Positions 51,476 through 59,283 of a stretch of DNA of 62,121 bases are shown here, in pieces. The DNA comes from Pirellulales bacterium (GTDB lineage: Bacteria > Planctomycetota > Planctomycetia > Pirellulales > Lacipirellulaceae): assembly GCA_022841705.1 (NCBI GenBank), contig JALHQZ010000012.1, forward strand, positions 1 to 62,121, in the 5' to 3' direction. Under the pieces are notes generated by a model. It was given only the letters and a program-made list of their open reading frames with translations, had not been told where the DNA came from and ran no database searches. Position numbers and translations under genes: made by a program. How positions within the stretch are numbered: position 1 is the first letter of the stretch; each line of letters starts with the position of its first letter.

Positions 51476-52828
51476 ATGTTCGACCGTTCAAATCGCCGTC
51501 AATTCTTGCGGGGGGTGGGCGCGGCGATCGCGCTGCCGGCGCTCGAATCCTTGGCCGTGGCAAAGGCTCCGCAGAGCGTCGCCCTCCCGGGAACCACTGC
51601 CACCGGCGCTCCGCTAAGGGCGGCGTTCATCACGTTCCCCAACGGCGCCATTCCAAAACAATGGTGGCCCGCGAACACAACGGGCGCGCTGGAGTTGAGC
51701 CCGACGCTCGCGCCGCTCGCTGCGATCAAGCACAAGGTGCAAGTTTTGGGCGGACTCGACCATCAGAATGCGCTCCCCGGCAACGACGGTGCCGGCGATC
51801 ATGCCCGTGGCGGCGCCGTGCTGCTCACCGGAGCGCGGCTCAACAAAAGCGCCACCGACTTGCGCGCCGGCGAAAGCATTGATCAGGCGATCGCCCGCCG
51901 GGTGGGGAGCCAAACGCGATTCCCTTCGCTTGAACTCACGTGCGACGATGTGCGTAAAAGCGGCGCCTGCGATTCCGGCTACTCGTGTGCGTACCAATTC
52001 AACGTCTCGTGGCGGGACGCCTCCACGCCAATGACCCCCGAAGCGAGCCCCCGCGCCGCGTTTGAACGCCTTTTCGGAGCCGGCTCGCATGGCGAGCGAC
52101 GAGATCATTTTACCCGCCGCCAAGCGGAGCAGCGCTCGCTGCTCGATTTCGTGCGGGACGACGCCCGCGCGTTTCAAAAACAGCTTTCGAGCGGCGACCG
52201 CGTGAAACTCGACCAGTACCTCACCAGCGTGCGCGACATCGAGCGCCGCATCGCCGCCACCGAGAAGTTCGGCCAGTCGCCCGACCCCAAGTCCGAGACC
52301 CCGACGGGCGAACCCGGTAGCGACCGCAATCGAATTGAGTTGATGTTCGAAGTGCTCGCGCTGGCTTTTGAAACCGACTCGACCCGCGTCGCCACGTTGA
52401 TGCTGGCCCACGACGGCAGCAACCGCACCTTTGGCGACTTGGGCCTCACCGCCGGCCACCACGATCTCACGCACCACCAGAACCGCGAAGACTGGATTGC
52501 CAACGTCGCGCAAATCGACCAGTGGTACGTGGAGCGCTTCGCCTGGTTCCTCCAGCGGCTCGACCAAGCTCGCGACCTCGACGGCCGCACGCTGCTCGAC
52601 AACTCGATGATCGTCTACGCCTCCGGCAACGCCGACGCGAACCGCCACTCGCACGAAAACCTGCCGGTGATCCTGGCCGGCGGCGGTGGCGGCACCCTCC
52701 GCCCCGGCCGCTTTGTGCAACACGGCGCGAAGCCGATGACGAACCTGTTCCTGAAAATGGCCGAAACGATGGGCGGAAAGGAGCTGCGGCGGCTGGGTGA
52801 TTCGACCGGCGTGCTGGCGGATGTTTAG
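51476..52828 (+). CDS. DUF1552 family protein
   Basis: A 450-residue protein with a twin-Arg-like leader (SNRRQFLRGVGAAIALPALE), thus probably Tat-exported already folded. Family blocks are AAFITFPNGAIPKQWWPANT, KVQVLGGLDHQNALPGNDGA, GDHARGGAVLLTGARLNKSA, SWRDASTPMTPEASPRAAFE, and TLLDNSMIVYASGNADANRH. The His/Asp-rich blocks suggest a metal-dependent phosphatase/sulfatase-like fold (DUF1501-related). It begins 3 bp after the DUF1592 gene; the pair is a common planctomycete operon. Confidence 0.93.
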   Translation: MFDRSNRRQFLRGVGAAIALPALESLAVAKAPQSVALPGTTATGAPLRAAFITFPNGAIPKQWWPANTTGALELSPTLAPLAAIKHKVQVLGGLDHQNALPGNDGAGDHARGGAVLLTGARLNKSATDLRAGESIDQAIARRVGSQTRFPSLELTCDDVRKSGACDSGYSCAYQFNVSWRDASTPMTPEASPRAAFERLFGAGSHGERRDHFTRRQAEQRSLLDFVRDDARAFQKQLSSGDRVKLDQYLTSVRDIERRIAATEKFGQSPDPKSETPTGEPGSDRNRIELMFEVLALAFETDSTRVATLMLAHDGSNRTFGDLGLTAGHHDLTHHQNREDWIANVAQIDQWYVERFAWFLQRLDQARDLDGRTLLDNSMIVYASGNADANRHSHENLPVILAGGGGGTLRPGRFVQHGAKPMTNLFLKMAETMGGKELRRLGDSTGVLADV

Positions 52829-52903
52829 CCGCCCCCCTGGATCGCCGGCGCCGCTCTGCCGTTTTTCGACGGGGCCTGCTATCTTCGGGGTTTCTGCAGC
52901 TCC

Positions 52904-52942
52904 GGCCCGGTAGCTCAGTCGGTTAGAGCAGGGGACTCATAA
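52904..52942 (+). tRNA. Truncated 5' half of tRNA-Met (attL-like copy)
   Basis: An exact 39-bp copy of the 5' half of the tRNA-Met gene at 60530-60568. It ends in the anticodon loop just after CATAA. After that the sequence is foreign (AAGCGAGAATTG). It is not a functional tRNA. It marks the left end of the integrated element. Confidence 0.9.
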
Positions 52943-52975
52943 AAGCGAGAATTGTAGCCGCAAAAGTGACGAAAA

Positions 52976-52993
52976 AGCCTATTTTCATAGGCT
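52976..52993. terminator. Hairpin AGCCT...AGGCT at the left end of the element
   Basis: AGCCT-ATTTTCAT-AGGCT is a 5-bp stem. A related sequence (CCTATTTTTATAGACT) lies just before the intact tRNA at 60513-60528. It could be a terminator or a protein-binding repeat at each end. Confidence 0.4.
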
Positions 52994-53107
52994 CAAACGC
53001 ACTTCTGGCATGAATAGCCGCAAGCGCTTAGAAACCCGCGGAAAACGCTACTTTTCTCCGTTAGCGGGTGTCGGCGACACCTGCAATTTTCTTCGGGTGT
53101 CTCTTCT

Positions 53108-54046
53108 TCACCACACTTTCCACCAGGGCTTTTCCTTCGCCTGCGGAGCTTCCACCAGCTTCGGCAGCAACTGGTGTGGTGACTGCCCTTCCGTGATTCG
53201 GGGGTCATAGTAGTGCCGCCGCGTGATGTCTTCGCTGGCATGGCCGAGCGATGCGGGTGCGTCGCCCCCAACGACGTGCAAGTACGACGCGTGACTCCTG
53301 CGCACCGCGTGCGTGCCGTGGCGGCGAGTTCGGGGGAGACCGGCCAGCTTGAGCATCTTGCCCCAGTGAATGTGCATCGTCCCCTTGTGGATCGAACCGA
53401 AGGGCCGATCGTGGCCCTGTTCCTTGAGCGCCGCTAGGGCCGCCGCCGCTTCTTCGCTGATCGCCGCCGAACGTCCCTGCCGGCCCCCCTTGCGCGTGGC
53501 GGCGCCGAACATGATCCGCTGGGCAATGATGTCGATATCGCGCCATTCGAGTTGAAGGATCGCTCCAATGCGCTCGCCCGTGTCGTACAGAACATGCAGC
53601 AGCGCGACCAAGTACACGTTCCCGGCGATGCCGCCAATTTGCATCCGGTAGTTGTTCGCCGTCTTGTGAAGCAACCGCAGCTCATCAATCGTGAAGGCGG
53701 TTGGCGGGTCAATCTGGCGTTCCGGTGGGTGGAAGTAGAGGGGCTTGCAGATGCCGCGCTCGACGCCCCACCTAGCCAGCGCCATGAGCTTTGCACACTC
53801 GCCGCGGATCGTGTTTTGCTTCACCACCCGCTGGCGGTCGACCACAAAGCGGCCGAGGTTCGCCGGCGTGAGATCGTCGAACGTCGCTTCCTTGCCGAGA
53901 CAGCGGGAGAGCGAATTGATCGCGAATCCGATGCGGTCGATGGTCGCTTGCTTCTGGCATTTGCTGGTAACAAAGTAGTGCTCGAGCGCGTCGACCAAGT
54001 GCATTCCGGAATGGAGTTCGTTGTTGAAGGTGGGTTCTTCGCTCAT
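53108..54046 (-). CDS. Tyrosine recombinase/integrase (left-end)
   Basis: A 312-residue phage-type integrase. The N-terminal core-binding domain includes MHLVDALEHYFVTSKCQKQA. The catalytic domain has the Arg in LYDTGERIGAILQLEWRDID, the box II element HAVRRSHASYLH (His-x-x-Arg), and the terminal LGHASEDITRRHYYDPRI with the Tyr nucleophile. It starts at ATG 54046, overlapping the upstream gene by 4 bp (ATGA), with a G-rich site before it. It lies 166 bp from the left attachment copy, and putative arm repeats (53065, 53094) lie between, so it is the candidate integrase for the element. Confidence 0.92.
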   Translation of the reverse strand: MSEEPTFNNELHSGMHLVDALEHYFVTSKCQKQATIDRIGFAINSLSRCLGKEATFDDLTPANLGRFVVDRQRVVKQNTIRGECAKLMALARWGVERGICKPLYFHPPERQIDPPTAFTIDELRLLHKTANNYRMQIGGIAGNVYLVALLHVLYDTGERIGAILQLEWRDIDIIAQRIMFGAATRKGGRQGRSAAISEEAAAALAALKEQGHDRPFGSIHKGTMHIHWGKMLKLAGLPRTRRHGTHAVRRSHASYLHVVGGDAPASLGHASEDITRRHYYDPRITEGQSPHQLLPKLVEAPQAKEKPWWKVW

Positions 54047-54432
54047 AGCGCACCCCCTTTCCGACTCAACCAAGATTCGACGAACATCTTCGCGACCATG
54101 AATAGACACCACTCGATTGGCGGATCGTGTTTTTTGAACGCCACTTGGTTTTCGAGTGATTCGACCACTTCAGCCAGCCAATCGAACGTCCCGCTGTAGC
54201 TCGGCAGCACTTTTCGGAGCGCGTCGATCAGTTCGCCGATGTCATCCGACGTGCAGCCGGCGGCGTGCCAGGTGTTGTACGCTTGAAGATAGCGGCGGAT
54301 CGCGACACGCAACCGCAAAGCGGCGCCGAGTTGATCGCCTCGTTCGTGACATTCAACCGCCGCGTTGAATGCGGCGTCGCCCGTGCAGAGGGGCCGTGCC
54401 GAGTAGAGACTCGGCTTTGCTAGCGCAACCAT
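54043..54432 (-). CDS. Small hypothetical protein of the element
   Basis: A 129-residue protein (MVALAKPSLYSARPLCTGDA) without recognised domains, mostly helical by composition (AAVECHERGDQLGAALRLRV). Its stop overlaps the integrase start, so the two are coupled. It may help recombination, as small proteins next to integrases sometimes do; this is inference. A TTGTGTC...GACACAA dyad lies just upstream. Confidence 0.6.
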   Translation of the reverse strand: MVALAKPSLYSARPLCTGDAAFNAAVECHERGDQLGAALRLRVAIRRYLQAYNTWHAAGCTSDDIGELIDALRKVLPSYSGTFDWLAEVVESLENQVAFKKHDPPIEWCLFMVAKMFVESWLSRKGGAL

Positions 54433-54434
54433 TG

Positions 54435-54456
54435 TTGTGTCCCCGTTACGACACAA
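54435..54456. promoter_or_regulatory. Dyad TTGTGTC...GACACAA upstream of the small gene
   Basis: TTGTGTC (54435-54441) and GACACAA (54450-54456) form a perfect 7-bp inverted repeat with an 8-bp centre. It lies just ahead of the 54432 start codon, so a repressor there would block the small gene and integrase. Confidence 0.35.
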
Positions 54457-54667
54457 GCCCGCCGACTCGTTCAGAAAGGGGAGTGGTTCCCCCGCGCCTA
54501 CCTTGCTATCCCACTACTGGGGTCACTGCTTGAGCACGCGCACGAGCCGACGGGCTTATACCGTCCATGTGAAGGTCCGCAACAATTTTCCACTCTCACC
54601 GAGTTTCTGAGGCTCGGGTCGGTTTCCCAACGTCGGTAATATCTGCTTCGGCGCGAGCGCTGTCAAG

Positions 54668-55027
54668 CTACTCCAAGAAAACAATGTGATCGTCCACGAT
54701 CGTGAACCGCCGGCCTGTTGCTTGGGCTAGCGCGATATCCGGCAGCGAGTTCCGTAGCCCTTCAATCGCTGGCGACCAGCCGCCGCCGTCGCACGGTGGG
54801 AATGTCGCCAGCAGCGCGCCGTTGGCGTCCACCATTTGGGGGGCCAATTTTCCGATGCCCTCGCGCAAGTCGAGTGCGGCCGTTGCGCGGCTAAAGAGTT
54901 CGCTTTCCGCCAGGGTGGTCACGGTGGCGGTTTGCTCATCGACAATGCGGCCGGTTGACACCTCGAGCGCTCGGCATGTGACAGGGGGAACGTGTTCAAC
55001 GGAAATCAGAGCCTCGAAATTGTCCAT
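54668..55027 (-). CDS. Hypothetical protein of the element, 119 aa
   Basis: Starts MDNFEALISVEHVPPVTCRA. It is a small soluble protein with no recognised domain; it contains FPPCDGGGWSPAIEGLRNSL. An AAGGAT ribosome binding site precedes the ATG at 55027. About 210 bp of non-coding sequence follows before the integrase pair. Confidence 0.6.
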   Translation of the reverse strand: MDNFEALISVEHVPPVTCRALEVSTGRIVDEQTATVTTLAESELFSRATAALDLREGIGKLAPQMVDANGALLATFPPCDGGGWSPAIEGLRNSLPDIALAQATGRRFTIVDDHIVFLE

Positions 55028-55145
55028 GATGGAAATCCTTCAATTGCTAGGTTGGAAAAAACCGTGACGCGGGGAGGTCAAACCCGCGCCACGGCCGCGG
55101 AGTCTACAGGCGCCATGACGAAACGCCCTCAGCCGCGTGAATGAT

Positions 55146-55313
55146 TTACTTTGCGACGCGCCGCATCGCCGCGGTGAGCTTCGCGTCGGCGCCAGCCGCC
55201 CGCAGTCGGGCGGATGTCATGCCAGCCGCCGCCAGTTGCCGGAGCCGTGCGTCGCGCAATTTGTGCTGCCTGTTCACGCTGAACGGCGCTTGATTGCTGA
55301 ATGAAATCTTCAT
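55146..55313 (-). CDS. Small basic protein, 55 aa
   Basis: MKISFSNQAPFSVNRQHKLR begins a 55-residue, Arg/Ala-rich protein ending RRVAK. AGGAGA lies eight bases upstream of the ATG. The reading frame fills the gap between its neighbours, on the same strand and with similar spacing. It looks like a small nucleic-acid-binding or head-decoration-like protein, but no family is assigned. Confidence 0.6.
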   Translation of the reverse strand: MKISFSNQAPFSVNRQHKLRDARLRQLAAAGMTSARLRAAGADAKLTAAMRRVAK

Positions 55314-55355
55314 GGTCAAAATCTCCTACGAAAAAACAGGGGTGAAGGAAAATAC

Positions 55356-55949
55356 CTAGCTTGCGGTCGCGAACCGATTACCGCCGGCCGAAAGTTTTCT
55401 GAGCGCATCTTGCGTGGCGGCGAGTCCTGCTTCGGAGTCCGCTTTCATGCTCCGCATTTGTTGGCACTGCGCGTGGCAGGTCGCCACAGCCGCCGCCGCT
55501 TTTCTCACGGGAAGGGCTTCAGCCGCCAGGGCTTCGAGTTGCCGTTGGGCAATCGCTTGGTTCACGCGCCAGCCGGGGCGAGACTCCAGGCCCAGGCCGG
55601 CGGCTTCGAGTTGCGCACAGGCTTTCACAATCGCTTGGCCGTGAGCTTGCTCAAGTTTCGGTAGTTCGCTGCGGAAGTGCTTCAGCAGCTTGTCGCACAG
55701 CACGGCGCGGTCGGTCCACAGCCCGGCGAGCGCTTGCAGGGCCAGCGCTTCGGAGTGCCAGTTGATTTCCTTGCTGCGGACAACGGCATCAAACGTTCCC
55801 GTTTGCCGGTCGATGTCCGCCGCGGTCCGCGTGTTCTCCAAGTCCGTGGCCACTTTCGTGGCGGCCTCGTTGTGCGAGTTGATCGCCGTGGCCAGCTCGG
55901 CCGGAAGGCTTTCCAGCATGGGCAGGGCAGGGTTTCCGAGTCGTTTCAT
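55356..55949 (-). CDS. Coiled-coil hypothetical protein of the element, 197 aa
   Basis: A 197-residue, Ala/Gln-rich, helical protein (MKRLGNPALPMLESLPAELA). The middle (RSELPKLEQAHGQAIVKACA) and end (ADSEAGLAATQDALRKLSAG) have heptad-like patterns. GGAGAT precedes the ATG. There is no signal peptide. Unknown family. Confidence 0.6.
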   Translation of the reverse strand: MKRLGNPALPMLESLPAELATAINSHNEAATKVATDLENTRTAADIDRQTGTFDAVVRSKEINWHSEALALQALAGLWTDRAVLCDKLLKHFRSELPKLEQAHGQAIVKACAQLEAAGLGLESRPGWRVNQAIAQRQLEALAAEALPVRKAAAAVATCHAQCQQMRSMKADSEAGLAATQDALRKLSAGGNRFATAS

Positions 55950-56086
55950 GGCACAAATCTCCGGGTTTCGGGTGAAGTTGGTTCTACTTTTGACGCGTAG
56001 CGTAAACTAAGTGCTGTTTTGCGGCTTTTCCCTGTGGTCTCGGCCGTTGGTTCCCCAGGAAGTACCTACGTTTTTGCCGTGGGCCT

Positions 56087-56311
56087 TCACCACGGGCTCA
56101 CCGCGGGCTCGCGTTTCATTCGTGCGGTTTCGACCGCCAAATCTTCCGCTTGTGTTCTCCGTTCGTCTGCGGGGCTGGTGGCGCGGTGCTGGCCGCCCAG
56201 TCGCTTGAGCCGTTCGCGTAGCTCGTTGGTGTACGGGCTGCCCGGTGGCCAGCTCGCGACCTTGGCCCGCAGCGCGGCGAGCTCGGCCGGCGTGAAGGTT
56301 GGTTTCGTCAT
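56087..56311 (-). CDS. Small hypothetical protein, 74 aa
   Basis: MTKPTFTPAELAALRAKVAS starts a 74-residue basic, helical protein. GGAG lies about eight bases upstream. It has similar spacing and strand to its neighbours. No known family; possibly a DNA-binding or modifying accessory of the element. Confidence 0.55.
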   Translation of the reverse strand: MTKPTFTPAELAALRAKVASWPPGSPYTNELRERLKRLGGQHRATSPADERRTQAEDLAVETARMKREPAVSPW

Positions 56312-56384
56312 GGGTTCAACTCCGTTCTGACTGGCGATGCCGTCCCCTCAAGGGCGGCGTTCGCCTTATGTACTTATGGATGGC

Positions 56385-56455
56385 GGGCACTGCTGCCCTA
56401 AGGGAATGACCAAAATTGCCCTAACGCCTTAGGGCACTGCTGCCCTAAGGGAATG
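56385..56455. repeat. GCCCTAA iteron-like cluster with a 24-bp direct repeat
   Basis: The direct repeat covers 56385-56408 and 56432-56455 (GGGCACTGCTGCCCTAAGGG plus AATG). The 7-bp core GCCCTAA occurs at 56395, 56418 and 56442, and its inverse TTAGGGC at 56429. The second repeat lies within the last codons of the HTH gene. The arrangement resembles initiator or repressor binding arrays near plasmid and phage origins. Confidence 0.7.
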
Positions 56456-56824
56456 GATACGGTAAGTGTTCGGGCCGAGCCTCAATCCGCCCGGTTTGGT
56501 GATGTCGATGAGGCCCTTGTCTAGTAGGCTGCGAAGGCCTCGACGTACGGTTCGCGGATTCACTCCCGCACGCTCCGCGATGTCATCGTGGGATGCCTTG
56601 GCGATGCCGTTGCGTTCGACCTTCCACAGCACGAACCAGACGATGGCCTCGTTCGCTGTTAAGTCGCGCAGTGTGTGGTCCACAAAGTTGTTGATGCTGG
56701 CGAATCGTCCGGCAGTCTTGCCGTTCCGCGCCGCTGGCTTCTGCTTAATTGGCAGCACGTCGGCGCCCTTCATGGGCCGTGGTTCCATCGGCTTCCGTGC
56801 TGCTGCAACGCTCATCCGGCCCAT
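56429..56824 (-). CDS. Winged helix-turn-helix protein (helix_turn_helix domain-like)
   Basis: A 131-residue protein with a central HTH (NEAIVWFVLWKVERNGIAKA, SHDDIAERAGVNPRTVRRGL) and a wing-like end (DKGLIDITKPGGLRLGPNTY). This is the arrangement of plasmid and phage replication or regulatory proteins. It overlaps the helicase-like gene by 13 bp. It ends in the GCCCTAA repeat cluster, which may be its target. The N-terminus is basic and disordered. Confidence 0.75.
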   Translation of the reverse strand: MGRMSVAAARKPMEPRPMKGADVLPIKQKPAARNGKTAGRFASINNFVDHTLRDLTANEAIVWFVLWKVERNGIAKASHDDIAERAGVNPRTVRRGLRSLLDKGLIDITKPGGLRLGPNTYRIHSLRAAVP

Positions 56825-58131
56825 CCCCCTTCAAACTCCGGGTAGGGGGAGGGCGAATCCTCGGGCTCATCGGGGGCGGTGAAACGCTGGTGGGCGCCGT
56901 GGAAGGTGAGCGGAATCGGCGTGCGCGAGCCGTGCCGATTCTTCACACACTTGAGGGTTATTTCCCGTTCGGCCGCGCCTTCGTCTTCGTGGTTGGCGAC
57001 GAGCAAATATGCCGCGTCCGCCCCGTACTCGATTTCACTCGACTCGCGAAACGCACCAAGATCGCCGCCGCCTTGGCCGTAGCTGGTGCGGCCTATGGCG
57101 CTGATAACAACCACGGCCCGCCCTTCCATCGCGATGGCGCGGCAAGCGCTCATCACGGCGCTAACGTGTTGGCGAATGTCCGGCAGTGGCCGGGCGAGCT
57201 CGAATCGCTGCAAGTAATCCACAACCACGATATTTGCTTCATGCGCGTCGGCCGTCGCCCTCACACGCTCAATCGTGAAGGGCGACGCCATGATCGTAAG
57301 GCGTGGCAACAGGGCCTCGATTTCATCGGCCGCGTCGAAAATGTCGCGCTCATCGCTTGCTCGCCATTCGCGCTCGCGCACCTTGTGGTAAGGAACGCCG
57401 CTCAGCCGCGCTAGCTGGCGGTCGAGAAGAGCGTGCGGCGTCATTTCCACATTGGCAATCACGGCGCGAAGTGTTTCATCTGCGGCGAGTGCGTGGAGCA
57501 GTAGTTGATTGGCGAGCGCCGTTTTTCCCGCACCCGGCGGCGCGCCGAGCACTGTTAAACCCCCAGGAAAAATCTCGACGCGGTTAAGTTGGTTGCCCTC
57601 GACGGCTAGACGGTAGCGCTTCGGCGCCGTGCGGTTGGTGAGGCTCCGGCGCCAATCAGTGGCGAGCGTGTTTTGCGCTACGTCGCCCTCGGCTTTCTTG
57701 TTGATCGTGCGCAGTCGTTCGATGTAGTGCGCAGCCGATGAAATCTCACGCGGCGTGATGTCGCGCAGTTCTTTGCCCAGGTCCCGCAGCTCGAGCGCTG
57801 CAGCCGCTTCGCGGATCGCCTGCGCGTGCCTCGGGATGGTGCTAGCCGTGCCGGCTGCTTCGGCCACAGAGGCGAGAAATTGCACCACTACATGGCGCGG
57901 CCAGCCAGTGGCGACAACCACGGCGTGCGCTACGCTCGCGCCGTTCACGTCCTGCCCGGCGTCGCGCAGTTCGCCGATGGCGGTGAGCGTGGCGGAACAG
58001 TGCGGATCAGCAAGGGGAACGTCACCCAGCGCGGCGATTGCACTTGGCAACGCGTGCGGCGCGAAGAGCACGGCGCCGACGATCGCCAGCTCTTCACGCT
58101 GGCGGTTCGCAAAAATGGCGTTACAATCCAT
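56812..58131 (-). CDS. DnaB-like replicative helicase of the element
   Basis: A 439-residue protein. The N-terminal region resembles DnaB-N (EELAIVGAVLFAPHALPSAI). The C-terminal RecA-like ATPase has Walker A LGAPPGAGKTALANQL (195-210) and Walker B IVVVDYLQRF (301-310). AAYLLVANHEDEGAAEREIT and TLKCVKNRHGSRTPIPLTFH follow. Such proteins occur in phages and integrative elements and unwind DNA at their own origin. No primase domain or DnaC-like loader is adjacent. ATG start with AAGGAT before it. With the HTH gene and iteron cluster it may form a replication module. Confidence 0.85.
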   Translation of the reverse strand: MDCNAIFANRQREELAIVGAVLFAPHALPSAIAALGDVPLADPHCSATLTAIGELRDAGQDVNGASVAHAVVVATGWPRHVVVQFLASVAEAAGTASTIPRHAQAIREAAAALELRDLGKELRDITPREISSAAHYIERLRTINKKAEGDVAQNTLATDWRRSLTNRTAPKRYRLAVEGNQLNRVEIFPGGLTVLGAPPGAGKTALANQLLLHALAADETLRAVIANVEMTPHALLDRQLARLSGVPYHKVREREWRASDERDIFDAADEIEALLPRLTIMASPFTIERVRATADAHEANIVVVDYLQRFELARPLPDIRQHVSAVMSACRAIAMEGRAVVVISAIGRTSYGQGGGDLGAFRESSEIEYGADAAYLLVANHEDEGAAEREITLKCVKNRHGSRTPIPLTFHGAHQRFTAPDEPEDSPSPYPEFEGGWAG

Positions 58132-58210
58132 GGCGTCGATCCTTCAGTATTTGGCCCGCAGCGCCTGCCAGCGCTCGGGCCATTTTTCATGCCCGTGCGG
58201 GGAGTGCGCG

Positions 58211-58471
58211 TTAGAAATACTCGCGGGCGCCGGCGTCCTGCCGTTTCTTCTGCGGCGCCGGCTTCGGCGTGGGGACCACCTGCCGACTCCGCTCGAATGC
58301 GGCGATATCGGCGGGGTCGATGGCGTAGCGCGGTCGAGTGCAGCCGCGATTGGCCAGATTGATGGCCGCCAGTTCGCCGGAGCGAATCCAGCCAACTACC
58401 TTGTGCGTGCCGACCTTGAATCGCTTCGCGACTTCCGGCGGGGTCAGCTTCCGACCTTCAATTCGTTCCAT
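58211..58471 (-). CDS. Excisionase/AlpA-like helix-turn-helix protein
   Basis: An 86-residue protein. LTPPEVAKRFKVGTHKVVGW, IRSGELAAINLANRGCTRPR and YAIDPADIAAFERSRQVV match the HTH_17/excisionase pattern: an N-terminal winged-helix with the GxL/YAI elements. It probably guides recombination direction or regulates the element. It is followed by the helicase gene on the same strand. Confidence 0.82.
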   Translation of the reverse strand: MERIEGRKLTPPEVAKRFKVGTHKVVGWIRSGELAAINLANRGCTRPRYAIDPADIAAFERSRQVVPTPKPAPQKKRQDAGAREYF

Positions 58472-58607
58472 GTCTCAGCCCTTGCGTGAAGTGTGGCCAG
58501 CATTGTCGCCGGACACTTTCATTTTCACGCGATAGGGGCGGTCAGCAATCTGAAACAGCCAAGAACGGCCGTAAGAAAAGAGAGATAGTGACACACCTTA
58601 CGTGGTG

Positions 58608-59282
58608 TCACTCGTTTTGCCGCCAGCGATAGAAAGTCCGGGGAGATATGCCGAGAGACTTCGCGGCGGATTTCGCATCGGGATGCTTTCGCAGAGCCGC
58701 CGATGCGCGCTCGTACTTATCTGCTTTTAGCGCAGCCGCGGTATGCTTTCTCTCGGCGTTGTGTTCGTCCAGTGGTTTCTGTCGCTTTCGTTGTTGACGG
58801 ACATCCTTTTCAAACGGCCGCACCTTGATTCGCTCACACAGGGCGCCGATCGTGAACACGCGGCGGAATATCATCGCTAGGTCGGGTGGTTGCCGATTGA
58901 AGTTGTGCGTCACCACAGCGAGTTCCTGAAGGGCTTGCACGGCGTCCCAGACTTCAGGCGGAGCATCCTCGCGAATCGCGTAAATCTGGTGGGGAGCGAG
59001 TGCCAGCCAATTGCGTGTGCAGCCCTCGATTGTGCCGATCGCTTTGTCGGCGTCGATGGGGCCAACGGCATGGGGACGCACCACAGCCAGCAAACTTTCG
59101 CGGGTCTCTTCAACCAGTTCAGCCAGGGGGCGCCCTAGTTCGCGGACCATCGCTTTGAAGTTTTTGGCCGCTTCCGATCGTGTGAAACGGGATGGATCGC
59201 TCGGCCGCTTAACGTAGATGCCGGTGCTGATCGAACCATCGTCCTCGACAATCGTCGCCGGCGTGGTGCTTTTCTTGGCCAT
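58608..59282 (-). CDS. Hypothetical protein with C-terminal HTH
   Basis: A 224-residue protein. It begins MAKKSTTPATIVEDDGSIST at ATG 59282, 1 bp downstream of the right-end integrase gene. The middle is helical. The last 30 residues (SAAKSLGISPRTFYRWRQNE) are a helix-turn-helix of the Fis/HTH_8 or transposase-like type. It may regulate the element. The upstream part of the open frame overlaps the integrase gene and is not used. Confidence 0.65.
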   Translation of the reverse strand: MAKKSTTPATIVEDDGSISTGIYVKRPSDPSRFTRSEAAKNFKAMVRELGRPLAELVEETRESLLAVVRPHAVGPIDADKAIGTIEGCTRNWLALAPHQIYAIREDAPPEVWDAVQALQELAVVTHNFNRQPPDLAMIFRRVFTIGALCERIKVRPFEKDVRQQRKRQKPLDEHNAERKHTAAALKADKYERASAALRKHPDAKSAAKSLGISPRTFYRWRQNE

Positions 59283-59283
59283 G

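Noticed and set aside
56385..56455. GCCCTAA array as a CRISPR
   Set aside because: Repeats are too few, unevenly spaced and partly inverted; there are no cas genes in the window.
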